A DNA stretch of 15,435 nucleotides from JAICIG01 sp035532215 (lineage in GTDB: Bacteria > Planctomycetota > Planctomycetia > Pirellulales > JAICIG01). Numbering within the stretch: the stretch's first letter is position 1; the number at the start of each line of letters is the position of its first letter. A program made the position numbers and the translations under genes. Shown here in pieces: positions 1 to 9,098 of the stretch. The stretch covers positions 1 through 15,435 of the forward strand of contig DATKRK010000112.1 of assembly GCA_035532215.1 (NCBI GenBank), in the 5' to 3' direction. The notes under the pieces are model-generated. The model was not told where the DNA came from and did no database searches. It worked only from the letters and a program-made list of their open reading frames with translations.

Positions 1-24
1 ATCGGGGGTAAAATCTTCCCGGAT

Positions 25-44
25 CCCAGGCATAAATGCCTGGG
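25..44. repeat. Palindromic repeat, 9-bp stem
   Basis: CCCAGGCAT, then AA, then ATGCCTGGG: a perfect 9-bp inverted repeat with a 2-nt centre. It lies in the non-coding leader at the left edge. Its form is that of the dispersed REP-like palindromes common between planctomycete genes. No T-run follows on either strand, so I do not call it a terminator. Apart from this and the repeat at 134-151, I see nothing in 1-164. Confidence 0.6.
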
Positions 45-133
45 CTAAGTAAAAGAGCGCCTGCGGCGGTGGCGGCGCGGAACAAAATCGACGTAGACTT
101 GGTCCCGCATCGGGCACCAAAATCGTACATTTT

Positions 134-151
134 GCGCAGCCCAGGCTGCGC
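134..151. repeat. Palindromic repeat, 8-bp stem, 13 nt past the DUF983 stop
   Basis: GCGCAGCC-CA-GGCTGCGC is a perfect 8-bp inverted repeat starting 13 nt downstream of the stop of the leftward DUF983 gene. Position and stem strength would allow a role in 3'-end formation of that transcript. However, no U-rich tract follows on the minus strand, so a dispersed REP-like element is the likelier reading. Confidence 0.5.
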
Positions 152-164
152 CCCATCCTACGGC

Positions 165-539
165 CTACGGACGTGAGTGTTGCTCGCGGCGGTCGGCTGC
201 GGGATCGATGTATTGATCCATGCCTAGCCAGAGGCTGCGCGCGTAACGAAAGAACCAGACCGGAAACAGAAAGCAAAACCCCATCAGCAAGGCAAGCGCC
301 GCGGTCTGCGAGATCTGCGTGCCGAAGTACATCGCGAAGTAGGCGACGGTGACGATCAAGGCGGTCAAGCCATAGTTGAAGTAGATCGAGCCGAGATAGA
401 AGCCCGGTTCGCGATGGAATGGCAAATGGCAGGCCTTGCACTCGGGCCACATCGTGAACCAGCCGCGAAACAGCGATGAGCCGCCGCAACGCGGGCATCG
501 CAAGCGGCAACTGCGGACGACGGTGCGCCAAAACGACAT
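165..539 (-). CDS. DUF983 family zinc-ribbon membrane protein
   Basis: 124 residues, a normal length for DUF983. The N-terminus has a four-cysteine zinc ribbon (C15, C18 in CPRCGG; C34, C37 in CKAC), followed by two hydrophobic segments at about 51-72 and 79-99. After them comes the RYARSLWLGMDQYIDP stretch, which resembles the C-terminal DUF983 signature. The protein should sit in the inner membrane with the ribbon in the cytoplasm; no biochemical role is established for the family. The ATG at 537-539 is used; a perfect TATAAT lies 53 nt upstream on the same strand. It is transcribed away from the small membrane protein gene at 735, so the 195-nt gap between them is a divergent promoter region. 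Confidence 0.85.
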   Translation of the reverse strand: MSFWRTVVRSCRLRCPRCGGSSLFRGWFTMWPECKACHLPFHREPGFYLGSIYFNYGLTALIVTVAYFAMYFGTQISQTAALALLMGFCFLFPVWFFRYARSLWLGMDQYIDPAADRREQHSRP

Positions 540-592
540 CGACAGTTTCCCACGTAAATCCAGCCCCGCCGCAACCTCACGGCGGCATCTTA

Positions 593-598
593 ATTATA
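593..598 (-). promoter_or_regulatory. Candidate -10 box for the DUF983 gene
   Basis: Read on the minus strand this is TATAAT, a perfect sigma-70-type -10 hexamer ending 53 nt before the DUF983 start codon. No good -35 hexamer is visible at 16-18 nt spacing, and there is no extended TG motif. The rest of 540-734 shows no other feature I can support. Confidence 0.35.
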
Positions 599-734
599 GC
601 GGCCAGGCGGCATGCAGGGCGGGCGATTTTCGCTTGGGACGCCGGCGCCCCAAACGGCCCCTCCCGGCGCCAATCGGTTTGCAGTAAGATGCCGGGCTGC
701 CTTGCCCGACTTTCGATTTTCATCCCTTTTTCCG

Positions 735-908
735 ATGCGCGCTTTCGGTCGACTTCTGCAACATCTCGGTCTGCTCGTCGCGCCGGCGGCCATCATTTTA
801 CAGTTGGCCGAGGCGATCAACGTGAAGCAGATGCTAGCGTTCGCCGTGGCGGCGTTGTGCCTGTTCTGGATTGGGCGGCTTGTGGAGGGGTACGCGGGGA
901 AAGACTGA
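735..908 (+). CDS. Small hydrophobic membrane protein of unknown function
   Basis: 57 residues from the ATG at 735. Two apolar stretches, at about 8-24 (LQHLGLLVAPAAIILQL) and 31-46 (KQMLAFAVAALCLFWI), suggest a membrane hairpin, ended by a charged tail (GRLVEGYAGKD). The reading frame is open back to 612, but the upstream part is Pro/Arg-rich and not protein-like, and the hydrophobic segments begin only after the ATG at 735. No clear Shine-Dalgarno precedes it. Proteins of this size with a similar '-GRLLEGYA' ending are, to my knowledge, widespread in planctomycetes; the function is unknown. It is followed 78 nt later by the propeller gene on the same strand. Confidence 0.6.
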   Translation: MRAFGRLLQHLGLLVAPAAIILQLAEAINVKQMLAFAVAALCLFWIGRLVEGYAGKD

Positions 909-943
909 TGGCGAGCGAGCTTTCCCCTGCCGCCCGCTCTTCC

Positions 944-949
944 TATACT
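944..949 (+). promoter_or_regulatory. Candidate -10 box upstream of the propeller-moxR-DUF58 operon
   Basis: TATACT matches the -10 consensus at five of six positions. The -35 position 17 nt upstream (TTTCCC) is poor. It sits 38 nt before the ATG at 987, in the only non-coding gap ahead of the three-gene operon, so a promoter is expected near here. Confidence 0.3.
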
Positions 950-986
950 AAGCTAGGGTTTAGATATAGGGTGAAGGAAGGTGTGC

Positions 987-3201
987 ATGGGCTGGTTTTG
1001 CCGAGCGAGATGGCTTGCGGCGGCATGCTACGCCCTGACGTTGGCCGGGCCCGTGCGCGCCCAAGGCCCTGCCGCCGGCCGGTTCGAGCTGTCCGACGCG
1101 ATCCGCCTGGACGAAGCCGACGCGGCGACGCGGACCCATCTGGAACAAGTTCGGGCGTTTCTCGCCAACCAGCAATGGGATGAAGCCGTCGAGACGTTGC
1201 GGCAGGTGACGGAAAGCCACGGCGGCAAGGTGATTGGCCTGACGCCGCGGCGGTTTGTCAGCGTCCGCGATTATTGCCATTTGCTCGTCGCCAGCCTGCC
1301 GCCCGAGGCGCTCGATTTGTATCGCAGCCGCGTCGACGCGCAAGCCGAGCGCTGGTATCGGCAGGGGGTCGAAAAGCGGTCGGCCGCACCGCTGTTGTCG
1401 GTCGTCGAGCAATTGTTTTGCAGCAGTTGGGGCGACGACGCGCTCGAAGCCTTGGGCGAGTTGGCCTTGGAACAGGGCGATTACGGCACTGCTCGCGGTT
1501 ACTGGCAGCGAATTCTGCCGCCGAGCTATTGGCTGAAGTGCAACCCGGCACTGGCTCGCGAAGACGGCACGCCGACCGTGCTGGTCTACCCCGATACGAA
1601 CTTGCCGCTGGCCGGCATCCGCGCCCGGTTGGTGCTGCTGTTGATTCTGGAAGGCGAGACCGACGCGGCGGAAGCGGCTCTGGAAGCTTTCGCCGAGGAG
1701 TTCGGAGCGGCCGAGGGCCGCCTCGGCGGCCGGCAGGTGGTTTACGCCGATCGGCTGGAAGAGCTGATGACGGAAAGCCGCCAGTGGCCGCGGCTCAAGA
1801 CCGGCGACGACTGGCCGACGTTCGCGGGCTCGCCCACGCGCAACAAGGCGTTTTCGCACGAGGTGGAATTGGGCTCGTTGCGCTGGCGCCAACCGCTGGC
1901 GCCAGCCCCCGCGCCCGAGTTGAGCTACTCGGTTCGTCGCGTGGCCGAACGCAAGGAAGCGATGTTGAGCTATCACCCGCTGCTGGTCGAGGGCCTGGTG
2001 CTGGTCAGCAACGCCGAGGAAATCCGCGCTTACGACGCCAAGACGGGCACCGCGGCCTGGGCCGACGACCCGCTGATTTTCGCGTCGAACCGGCCTGAAA
2101 TGGGCTTGGGGCGCGGCATCAACGCGCGGCACGGCAGCCACGGCGCGCCGCGGTTCACGATGACCGCGTACAACCGCCGGCTTTACGCCCGGATGGGCAA
2201 TCCGGCGACGAGCGGTTCGCACGATATGTTCGGCCAGCCGCCGCAGGGCTACCTGGTTTGTCTCGACCTGAAGGCCCAGGGCAAGCTCGTTTGGGACTCG
2301 CGGCGCAGCATGCCCGGCGAGGAAGGCTGGACCTTCGAGGGCTCGCCGGTTTGCGACGGCGCTTGCGTCTATGTCGCCATGCGCCGCAGCGGCGTGCAGC
2401 CGCAGGCCCACGTGGCCTGCCTCGACGCCGAGACGGGCCGCTTGCGCTGGCGGAAGCTCGTGTGCAGCGCCGAGTCGCCCTCGCAAAACCAGGCCGAAGA
2501 AATCACGCACAACCTGCTCACGCTCGACCACGGCACGCTGTATTACAACACCAATCTCGGCGCCGTCGCGGCGCTCGACACGCGCGACGGACAGCCCAGG
2601 TGGATCAGCCGTTATCCGCGGGTGAAGACGATCGAAGTCAACGACCGCGCGAAGCACCTGTACCGCGACCTGACGCCCTGCCTCTACGACCGGGGCGCCG
2701 TCTACGTCGCGCCGGCCGACTGCCGCGATATTCTGGCGCTCGACGCTTCGACCGGCTTGCTGATCTGGAGCACGCCGCACGCCGAGGACGCCGTCCACTT
2801 GCTGGGCGTCGGCGGCGGCAACTTGCTGGCCAGCGGCGACAAGCTGTGGTGGATCGACACGGTCACGGGCAAGGCGGTCCGCGATCCGTTTCCGCAGCAG
2901 CCGCCGCCCAAAGGTTTTGGTCGCGGCGTGCTGGCCGGCGACGCGGTCTATTGGCCGACCCAATCGATGATCTATGTCTTCGACCAGAAGACCGGAAAAG
3001 CCAAGAGTACGATCGAGCTGTCCACGCGCGGCACGGACATCTCGGGGGGCAACCTGCTGGTCAACGGCGACTCGCTGTTGATCGCCACCAGCCGCGAACT
3101 GCTGTCGTTCAGCCCGCATAGCGGCTTGCGCGACGGGGCCCCGCCGGAGGCCGCCCGCGAGCGGCAAGAGATCTCGCTTCACGAACAGGGAACCGCCGAA
3201 C

Positions 3202-3218
<17 letters not shown>
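987..3218 (+). CDS. Exported TPR / PQQ-like beta-propeller repeat protein
   Basis: 743 residues from the ATG at 987. A GTG at 981 is also in frame, but the AAGGAAG ribosome-binding site at 974-980 stands 6 nt from the ATG and directly abuts the GTG, so I choose the ATG. The N-terminus is a signal peptide (hydrophobic 9-20, likely cleavage after VRA). Residues about 40-260 are helical and repeat-like (TPR-type). From about 274 the stretch DDWPTFAGSPTRN opens a PQQ/WD40-like propeller running to about 730, with repeated 'AYDAKTGTAAW', 'CLDAETGRLRW', 'ALDTRDGQPRW', 'ALDASTGLLIW' strands. Such propellers in planctomycetes rarely bind PQQ and more probably act as periplasmic scaffolds. The gene end overlaps moxR by 17 nt, so the product probably works with the MoxR/DUF58 pair. 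Confidence 0.85.
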
Positions 3219-4257
<1,039 letters not shown>

Positions 4258-5178
4258 GCTCGAAGGACTCGAACTCCGCGCCCGGTCGATCGTCGAGGGC
4301 TATGTTTCGGGCGTGCATCGCAGCCCTTACCACGGCTTTTCGATCGAATTCGCCGAGCACCGCGAGTACGTGCCCGGCGACGACTTGCGCTACGTCGACT
4401 GGAAAGTCTTCGGCAAGACCGACAAGGTCTACCTCAAGCAGTACGAGGAAGAGACCAACCTGGTCAGCTACCTGCTGCTCGACACGAGCGAGAGCATGCG
4501 CTATCGCAGCGCAGGCGCGGCGCTGTCGAAGCTGGAATACGCCCAGTGCGCGGCGGGGGCGCTGTCTTACCTGATCTTGCAGCAGCAGGACAGCGTCGGC
4601 CTGGTGACGTTCGACAAGGAAATCCGCGCGCTGATCCGCGCCAGCAGCAACCCTTCGCACCTGAAAACGCTGCTGCACGTGATGGAGCAATCGCTGCCCG
4701 AGCGCAAGACCTCGACCGGCCCGATCTTTCACGACCTGGCCGAGCGGCTGAAGAAGCGGGGCATCGTGGTGGTGCTCAGCGACCTGTTCGACGACGTGCC
4801 CTCGATGCTGGCCGGGCTGAAGCACTTCCGCCACCGGCGGCACGAAGTGATTTTGTTTCACGTGCTCGACCCGGCCGAACTCGATTTCCCGTTCCGCCAG
4901 CCGACGCTGTTCAAGGGACTGGAGGAGTGGCCCGAGGTGCTGGCCGATCCGCGCAGCCTGCGCCGGGCGTACCTGGCCGAGTTCCACAAGTTCTTGCACG
5001 AGGTGAAGCTCGGTTGCCGCCAGGAGCGGATCGACTACGTCGAGATGCGCACCGACCAACCGCTCGACGTCGCGCTGTCGAGTTATTTGTCGTCGAGGTT
5101 GACCAGGACGAAGTAGGCGCTGCTGAAGCGCGACATGTCGAACGTGATCGACTCGAGAGGACGGCCGCGGCCTGCTAA

Positions 5179-6036
5179 TCAAGGCGCGCAAGACTGCAAT
5201 TCGAGGTCCAGTTGGCGGCAATCTGGCTGGCCGAGGGCCTGCAGCAGAGATTCAAGCCGCGGAGCGAACTGGCGATACAACGTGCGAAACGCCCGAAGCT
5301 GCGCGGCGTCGGTTCGCCACTGCGCGTCGTAGAAGATCGTGTGGAAACGCCCCCGGTATTTCCCGTTCAGGTAGTCGGGATCACGCGCAGCGCCGGTCGG
5401 CGCCGGACTTGTCTGCGCGGAGACGATGCCGTTGCCGCCGATGATATGGCTGTCGCTGCGCCACCAGGCCGGATCCCACGAATACGGCACCCCCAAGAAA
5501 TCGCATACGCCCTTCAGCGCCCTTTGCGGTCGCCTTGCCAGTTCTCGATAGGCGATCGCCTTGCAATCGCCGGGCGTAAACCAGGGCTGGCACGCGAGCC
5601 AGTCAAGCTGCTGCGTGTAGAATTCGATGTAACGCAAATACGCGGCAGGCGCCGAATCGCCGGGATGATGGCCCAGCCAAGAGCGTGCGAACTCGTGCGG
5701 CGCCTTGCTCAGCACGATCGGCTTATAGGCGAAAGCCGGCTCGAAGCGGTGCAACAGGAAGCACCACGAGAAATCTTTCGACGAGTCGATCAGTACCGAC
5801 GAATTTGGATAAAAATCGAATAGTGAACCATAAAAACGCGAGCGGTCCGTTGCCTTGTAAAGCGGGCACGCGCCGACATGCTCGCCGCAACGGCTGCACG
5901 GCGCAGGGGGCTGTCCGGGCAGCAAGTTCAGGGCCTCGCCCAGCCCTCGCACTGCCGGCTGCGAGTCGAGCAGCAGGTTCAACAGGCTGCTGCCGCAATA
6001 GGGCGTTCCTATGATTAGGGCGACGGTCCTGCGCAT
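5179..6036 (-). CDS. Sulfotransferase family protein
   Basis: 285 residues from the ATG at 6034-6036; an in-frame TTG at 6054 would add six residues, but a GAGAG ribosome-binding site lies just upstream of the ATG. The N-terminus is a beta strand plus the PAPS 5'-phosphosulfate loop (LIIGTPYCGSSLLNLLLDSQ). A cysteine-rich segment (CSRCGEHVGACPLY) typical of one sulfotransferase branch follows, then LIDSSKD and the 3'-phosphate site region (PIVLSKAPHEFARSWLG, where the usual Arg of 'RDP' is replaced by SKA). It should transfer sulfate from PAPS to a hydroxyl, plausibly on a glycan, given that it overlaps the end of the glycosyltransferase reading frame (stop at 6015). No signal peptide or membrane segment is seen. 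It is the last gene of the leftward cluster and converges on the DUF58 gene. Confidence 0.82.
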   Translation of the reverse strand: MRRTVALIIGTPYCGSSLLNLLLDSQPAVRGLGEALNLLPGQPPAPCSRCGEHVGACPLYKATDRSRFYGSLFDFYPNSSVLIDSSKDFSWCFLLHRFEPAFAYKPIVLSKAPHEFARSWLGHHPGDSAPAAYLRYIEFYTQQLDWLACQPWFTPGDCKAIAYRELARRPQRALKGVCDFLGVPYSWDPAWWRSDSHIIGGNGIVSAQTSPAPTGAARDPDYLNGKYRGRFHTIFYDAQWRTDAAQLRAFRTLYRQFAPRLESLLQALGQPDCRQLDLELQSCAP

Positions 6037-6857
6037 CGCGATCTCTCGGCGCAAATCTCAATCAAGTAATCGGTCCAGCGATCGGCCATTCGCGTCGCCG
6101 TACACCTTTCGGCGACCAAGGCTTGCGCCCTAGGGACGACTTGGCGTCGAAACTCCGCGGACAACGCCTTTTCGACCGCGCCCGCCAGTTCCTCGGCGGT
6201 CGGAGCAATCGGCACGGCCGCGACAAGCTCTCCATGAACCGCCTCAAGCTCGGGAATAGCGCCCACGCACGTCGCAACCACCGGCACGCCGCAGTACCAT
6301 GCTTCGGCGACGAGCAACGAAAACCCTTCCGCCGGGCTGGCCAACACCATCGCGTCGAAAGCCTGCAGCACGTTGCCGATCCGCCGGTCGGGCGGAACGA
6401 ATCGCGCACGGGTTCCTGCAATGCTCTGCGCCATGGATCGCACGCTGCTCTCGTGCAGGCCCGCGCCGGCGTACACGGCGTAGTATTGCTCCGGCAATCG
6501 CGTGATTGCCAGAGCGGCCGCGGCCGGGTTCTTTTCGCCCGAATAGCGGCCGGCATAGCCCGCTAGCCGATGGCTTGCGTCGAATCCCCAGGCGGCGCGC
6601 ACGCTCTCGCGCGAGCGGTCCGGCGTGCAGCGGTCGACCTCGATTCCATTATAGATCACGCGGACTCGATGCCGGACGCCCGCTCTAAACGACGACTTCG
6701 CGGCTTCCGACACGGCCGCGAGATGGATCGGTTCGTTCTCGACGGCTCGGGCGCAATTCGCAGACCAATCGCCCGAGCCGTGCGAGACGTAGACGACCGG
6801 AATTCCAAGGGCTTCGACGACCGGCCGGGTATTCCACATGCCCCAGACAACGAGCAC
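6015..6857 (-). CDS. GT4 glycosyltransferase, C-terminal part (frameshifted from the upstream half)
   Basis: 280 residues if counted from the GTG at 6857, but this is not a real gene start: the frame stays open upstream to the C-run at 6924-6929 and encodes sensible GT-B sequence there (SESIVRCPTPRDALRAAARD). The visible part has the GT4 nucleotide-sugar domain: LAAVSEAAKSSF, VIYNGIEVDR, the LAGYAGRYSGEKNP switch region, and the E-x7-E motif in ASPAEGFSLLVAEAW. GT4 enzymes are retaining glycosyltransferases of glycan assembly. Removing one C from the run joins this to the protein starting at 8034, giving one frame of 673 codons including the stop. Its stop overlaps the start region of the sulfotransferase gene. 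Confidence 0.8.
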   Translation of the reverse strand: MLVVWGMWNTRPVVEALGIPVVYVSHGSGDWSANCARAVENEPIHLAAVSEAAKSSFRAGVRHRVRVIYNGIEVDRCTPDRSRESVRAAWGFDASHRLAGYAGRYSGEKNPAAAALAITRLPEQYYAVYAGAGLHESSVRSMAQSIAGTRARFVPPDRRIGNVLQAFDAMVLASPAEGFSLLVAEAWYCGVPVVATCVGAIPELEAVHGELVAAVPIAPTAEELAGAVEKALSAEFRRQVVPRAQALVAERCTATRMADRWTDYLIEICAERSRCAGPSP

Positions 6858-8034
6858 GTCCGCGTCGCGCGCCGCCGCCCGCAGCGCGTCGCGAGGCGTC
6901 GGGCAACGGACGATGCTCTCGCTGGGGGGCCGAGTCCGATCCGTAGATCGGCGCGTGCGCGGCGACCTCTCGGCAGAACCCCGCGTGGACGGGCGCGCGA
7001 TCGGCCAGCGCCACGCCGGTCCAACGCAGTCGACTCGGATCGCACCGCTTGAGCAGGCTCAAGAGCCACTGCTCGGCGCCGCCCAGATGAAGCACGGGCG
7101 TCAGAAACGCCGCGCGAATCGGCCCGCCAGGCGAACGCCGCGAAAAACGCCCCGGCGCCCGCAGTGTTCCCTCTCCCTCTGGGAGAGGGTTAGGGTGAGG
7201 GCCGGGGTGAGGGCCGTCGCATTTTAGATTTTCGATCTTGGATTTTCGACCTAATCCAAAATCCGCCCCCCGGCGCAGCCCATCGAACTTGCGGCGGAAT
7301 TCGTCGAGCCGTAGCTGGTGGGCTTGTCGGATTTCCTGGTTCCGCGTGTATGTGTGTCCCGCGGGGTTCGAGCGATAGAACACCAGCGGATCGGGCAACA
7401 CGTGAAACCGCAAACCCGCCAGCACCGTGCGGTACCAGAAGTCGAGATCCTCGACGATCGCCGCCGGCCCTTCGGTCGTGTATCCGCTGAGCGTCTGGAT
7501 CGCTTCGCGGCGCCGAAACATCGTCGAGGAATTGATGATCGGATTCAGCCCGGCCAGAAGCTGTTCGACGACCTGTTCGTGCGAGCGGACGCCATAATCC
7601 ATGATTTCTTGCGGCGTTCCGTCCGCTGAGATGCTCATCGCCACACTGCCGACGCAGAAGCAGCCTGGATTTGCGTCAAGAAAGTTCACCTGCTGGGCGA
7701 GCCGATCCGCGCGGCACAGATCATCGCCGTCCATCACCGCGGAATACTCGCCTTCCGCCAGCGACAGCGCGCGGTTGCGACTCGCGGCGATGCCAAGGGT
7801 GTGAAGATTCCGGGCGCTCTTGATCAAGAGGTTGGGGTTGGCACTTATCAGCTCATCAAGGATTTGCGACGTCCCGTCCGTTGAACCATCGTCTACTATG
7901 ACGATTTCAAACGACGCGAAAAACTGCGCCGCGAGCGAATCCACGCAGGCGCGCAAGTAGAACCCGCAATTGCGTACCGTCATGATAACGCTCACGCGCG
8001 GACGTCCGCCGCCTTCCGCTCCGGCATATTCCAT
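6685..8034 (-). CDS. GT2 glycosyltransferase fused to the N-terminal half of a GT4 domain (frameshifted)
   Basis: 449 residues as read. Residues 13-250 are a complete GT2 (GT-A fold) domain: VSVIMTV, VDDGSTDG (47-54), the metal-binding MDGDD (101-105) and the acceptor-site EDLDFW (195-200). Residues 265-290 are a linker encoded by two repeat elements (7169-7213 and 7221-7264). At about 305 a GT4 domain begins (PIRAAFLTPVLHLGGAEQWL, with the usual GGAE). After AP369-370 the frame is wrong: the tail is Arg-rich and not protein-like, while the correct GT4 sequence continues in another frame after one base. The true product is probably a two-domain GT2-GT4 enzyme of 672 residues for a cell-surface glycan, unless the break is real and only the GT2 half works. 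Confidence 0.8.
   Translation of the reverse strand: MEYAGAEGGGRPRVSVIMTVRNCGFYLRACVDSLAAQFFASFEIVIVDDGSTDGTSQILDELISANPNLLIKSARNLHTLGIAASRNRALSLAEGEYSAVMDGDDLCRADRLAQQVNFLDANPGCFCVGSVAMSISADGTPQEIMDYGVRSHEQVVEQLLAGLNPIINSSTMFRRREAIQTLSGYTTEGPAAIVEDLDFWYRTVLAGLRFHVLPDPLVFYRSNPAGHTYTRNQEIRQAHQLRLDEFRRKFDGLRRGADFGLGRKSKIENLKCDGPHPGPHPNPLPEGEGTLRAPGRFSRRSPGGPIRAAFLTPVLHLGGAEQWLLSLLKRCDPSRLRWTGVALADRAPVHAGFCREVAAHAPIYGSDSAPQREHRPLPDASRRAAGGGARRGRARCLGHVEYPAGRRSPWNSGRLRLARLGRLVCELRPSRRERTDPSRGRVGSREVVV
6924..6929 (-). other. Frameshift site: run of six C (minus strand)
   Basis: On the minus strand the run GCCCCCCAGC is where the reading frame of the GT2-GT4 gene breaks. With five C the frame reads S-A-P-S-E-S-I-V and joins the two GT4 halves exactly; with six it leaves the family. 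The cause is either a true one-base insertion, a homopolymer sequencing error, or programmed slippage. Confidence 0.75.
7169..7213. repeat. REP-like element translated in frame inside the GT2-GT4 gene
   Basis: CCCTCTCCC-TCT-GGGAGAGGG is a perfect 9-bp hairpin (7169-7189), followed by two copies of GGGTGAGGG (7193-7201 and 7205-7213). On the minus strand it is translated as PHPGPHPNPLPEGEG. This motif is, in my knowledge, a very common dispersed repeat in planctomycetes and other bacteria, usually between genes. Here it forms part of the linker between two enzyme domains. Confidence 0.8.
7221..7264. repeat. AT-rich 'GATTTT' repeat block, translated in frame
   Basis: Three ATTTT units spaced by (A/C)G or similar (ATTTTAGATTTTCGATCTTG, then GATTTTCG), followed by AATCCAAAATCC. 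The block is far poorer in G+C than its flanks and reads KSKIENLK in the minus-strand protein. Such blocks are typical of intergenic DNA in planctomycetes. Together with the neighbouring hairpin repeat it makes up the GT2-GT4 linker. Confidence 0.6.
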
Positions 8035-8223
8035 TTCGACGCTGCGTTTTATTCAGTTATCCAATGACGACCGGGACATGCGACCTTGCACTATCGATCC
8101 CATTCATCGGCGAACCACGCGCTCTCAGCATTTCCATCCAGCCGACCAGCGTAACGGGCAATCACATTTGCTTCGCTCTCGCTTCGCGCCTTACCCACCG
8201 CCTTTACAACCGCAGCCCGCAGC

Positions 8224-8997
8224 CTACTCGCTTGCCTGCACCTTAAGCGAGCGGCGGATATCGACGTCGCTCGCCGCAAGTTTCTCAAGCTGCGATTTCG
8301 ACACTTCCTCTCCGTGAACATAATACTTTGGAAACTCCGCCTTTATCACTCCGTTATCATTCCATTCCCGAAATACTCCGTGCATCTTGCCATCCTGAAA
8401 CATTCCTTCTTCCAATAGCACTCCATTCGGGTAGTAAAAGCGGGACCAACCGTCATTAACGCCGTTACTGTACATTGCATCCCCCAACAGCGTACCAGTC
8501 TCGCCATACCACTGTCTGTGAACACCATGTTTCTTACCACCTGAATATGGGCACTCGCTCTGCAACTTCCCACCAGCATCATAGTTTCGCAGCACCCCAG
8601 TCCCAGCCCTCATCGTAGACGTTCCCACCAGTTGTCTGTCCTGATCCCAAGACCGAACTTCACCATCCATCACGCCGTCCTTGTAGACTCGCTCCTGCCA
8701 CAAAGAACCGTTTCTATGCCACATGCGCTGCGCGCCGTTCAATGCACCATTTTCCACTCTTGACTCACGATACACGTTGCCATTGTCGTAGTATTGTCGT
8801 TCACCAATAATCTTGTCTCCGATGCGAAGTTGGACCTTCCGCCCCAACCCTGCTACCGGTTTTGAAACAACCTCATGTTCTTGTATGTGATCATCCATTG
8901 CAATACTCGCTGCGATAAGCTGCACAAAGCAAACAACAAACACACTGACAAGAGCAACCCCTACCCGACGCGCGCACCGCATTTTTGCCAACATCAT
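8224..8997 (-). CDS. Exported MORN / YwqK-type repeat protein
   Basis: 257 residues from the ATG at 8997, chosen because GAGAGG (9003-9008) lies 5 nt upstream; the open frame extends to 9087 but without protein-like features. Residues 11-33 are a strong hydrophobic segment (signal peptide or anchor). From about 65 to 230 there are seven or so repeats of roughly 22 residues with the YwqK/MORN_2 pattern 'G.....Y.NG.L..E..Y..G...G' (for example FYYPNGVLLEEGMFQDGKMHG). A short charged helical tail follows. YwqK-type proteins are often annotated as antitoxin-like or immunity-like partners, but the repeats themselves only show a beta-hairpin binding scaffold. It follows the transglutaminase gene by 101 nt on the same strand. 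Its lower G+C resembles that of the transglutaminase gene and not of the glycosyltransferase genes. The 189 nt between its stop and the GT2-GT4 start hold nothing I can name. Confidence 0.75.
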   Translation of the reverse strand: MMLAKMRCARRVGVALVSVFVVCFVQLIAASIAMDDHIQEHEVVSKPVAGLGRKVQLRIGDKIIGERQYYDNGNVYRESRVENGALNGAQRMWHRNGSLWQERVYKDGVMDGEVRSWDQDRQLVGTSTMRAGTGVLRNYDAGGKLQSECPYSGGKKHGVHRQWYGETGTLLGDAMYSNGVNDGWSRFYYPNGVLLEEGMFQDGKMHGVFREWNDNGVIKAEFPKYYVHGEEVSKSQLEKLAASDVDIRRSLKVQASE

Positions 8998-9098
8998 ATT
9001 CACCTCTCTAAGATGGCATTCCTTATTCGCGCACATTCGCTCTAGCCCAGCGAGTGCGTGACGCGCGACGAAATGGATAGACGCCATTCGTGAACGCT

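Noticed and set aside
476..1183. A 235-codon plus-strand frame covering the DUF983 start, the gap and the start of the propeller gene
   Set aside because: It crosses three better-supported features and its translation is Arg/Ser/Pro-rich without any motif.
5117..5178. A bidirectional terminator between DUF58 and the sulfotransferase
   Set aside because: The only palindrome (GGCCGCGGCC, 5163-5172) has no loop and no T-run on either strand, so it cannot be called.
7169..7264. CRISPR-like short repeats or a terminator in the GT2-GT4 gene
   Set aside because: There are only two 9-bp direct copies, no regular spacers, and the hairpin lacks a U-tract; the element is better explained as a REP-like repeat within an open frame.
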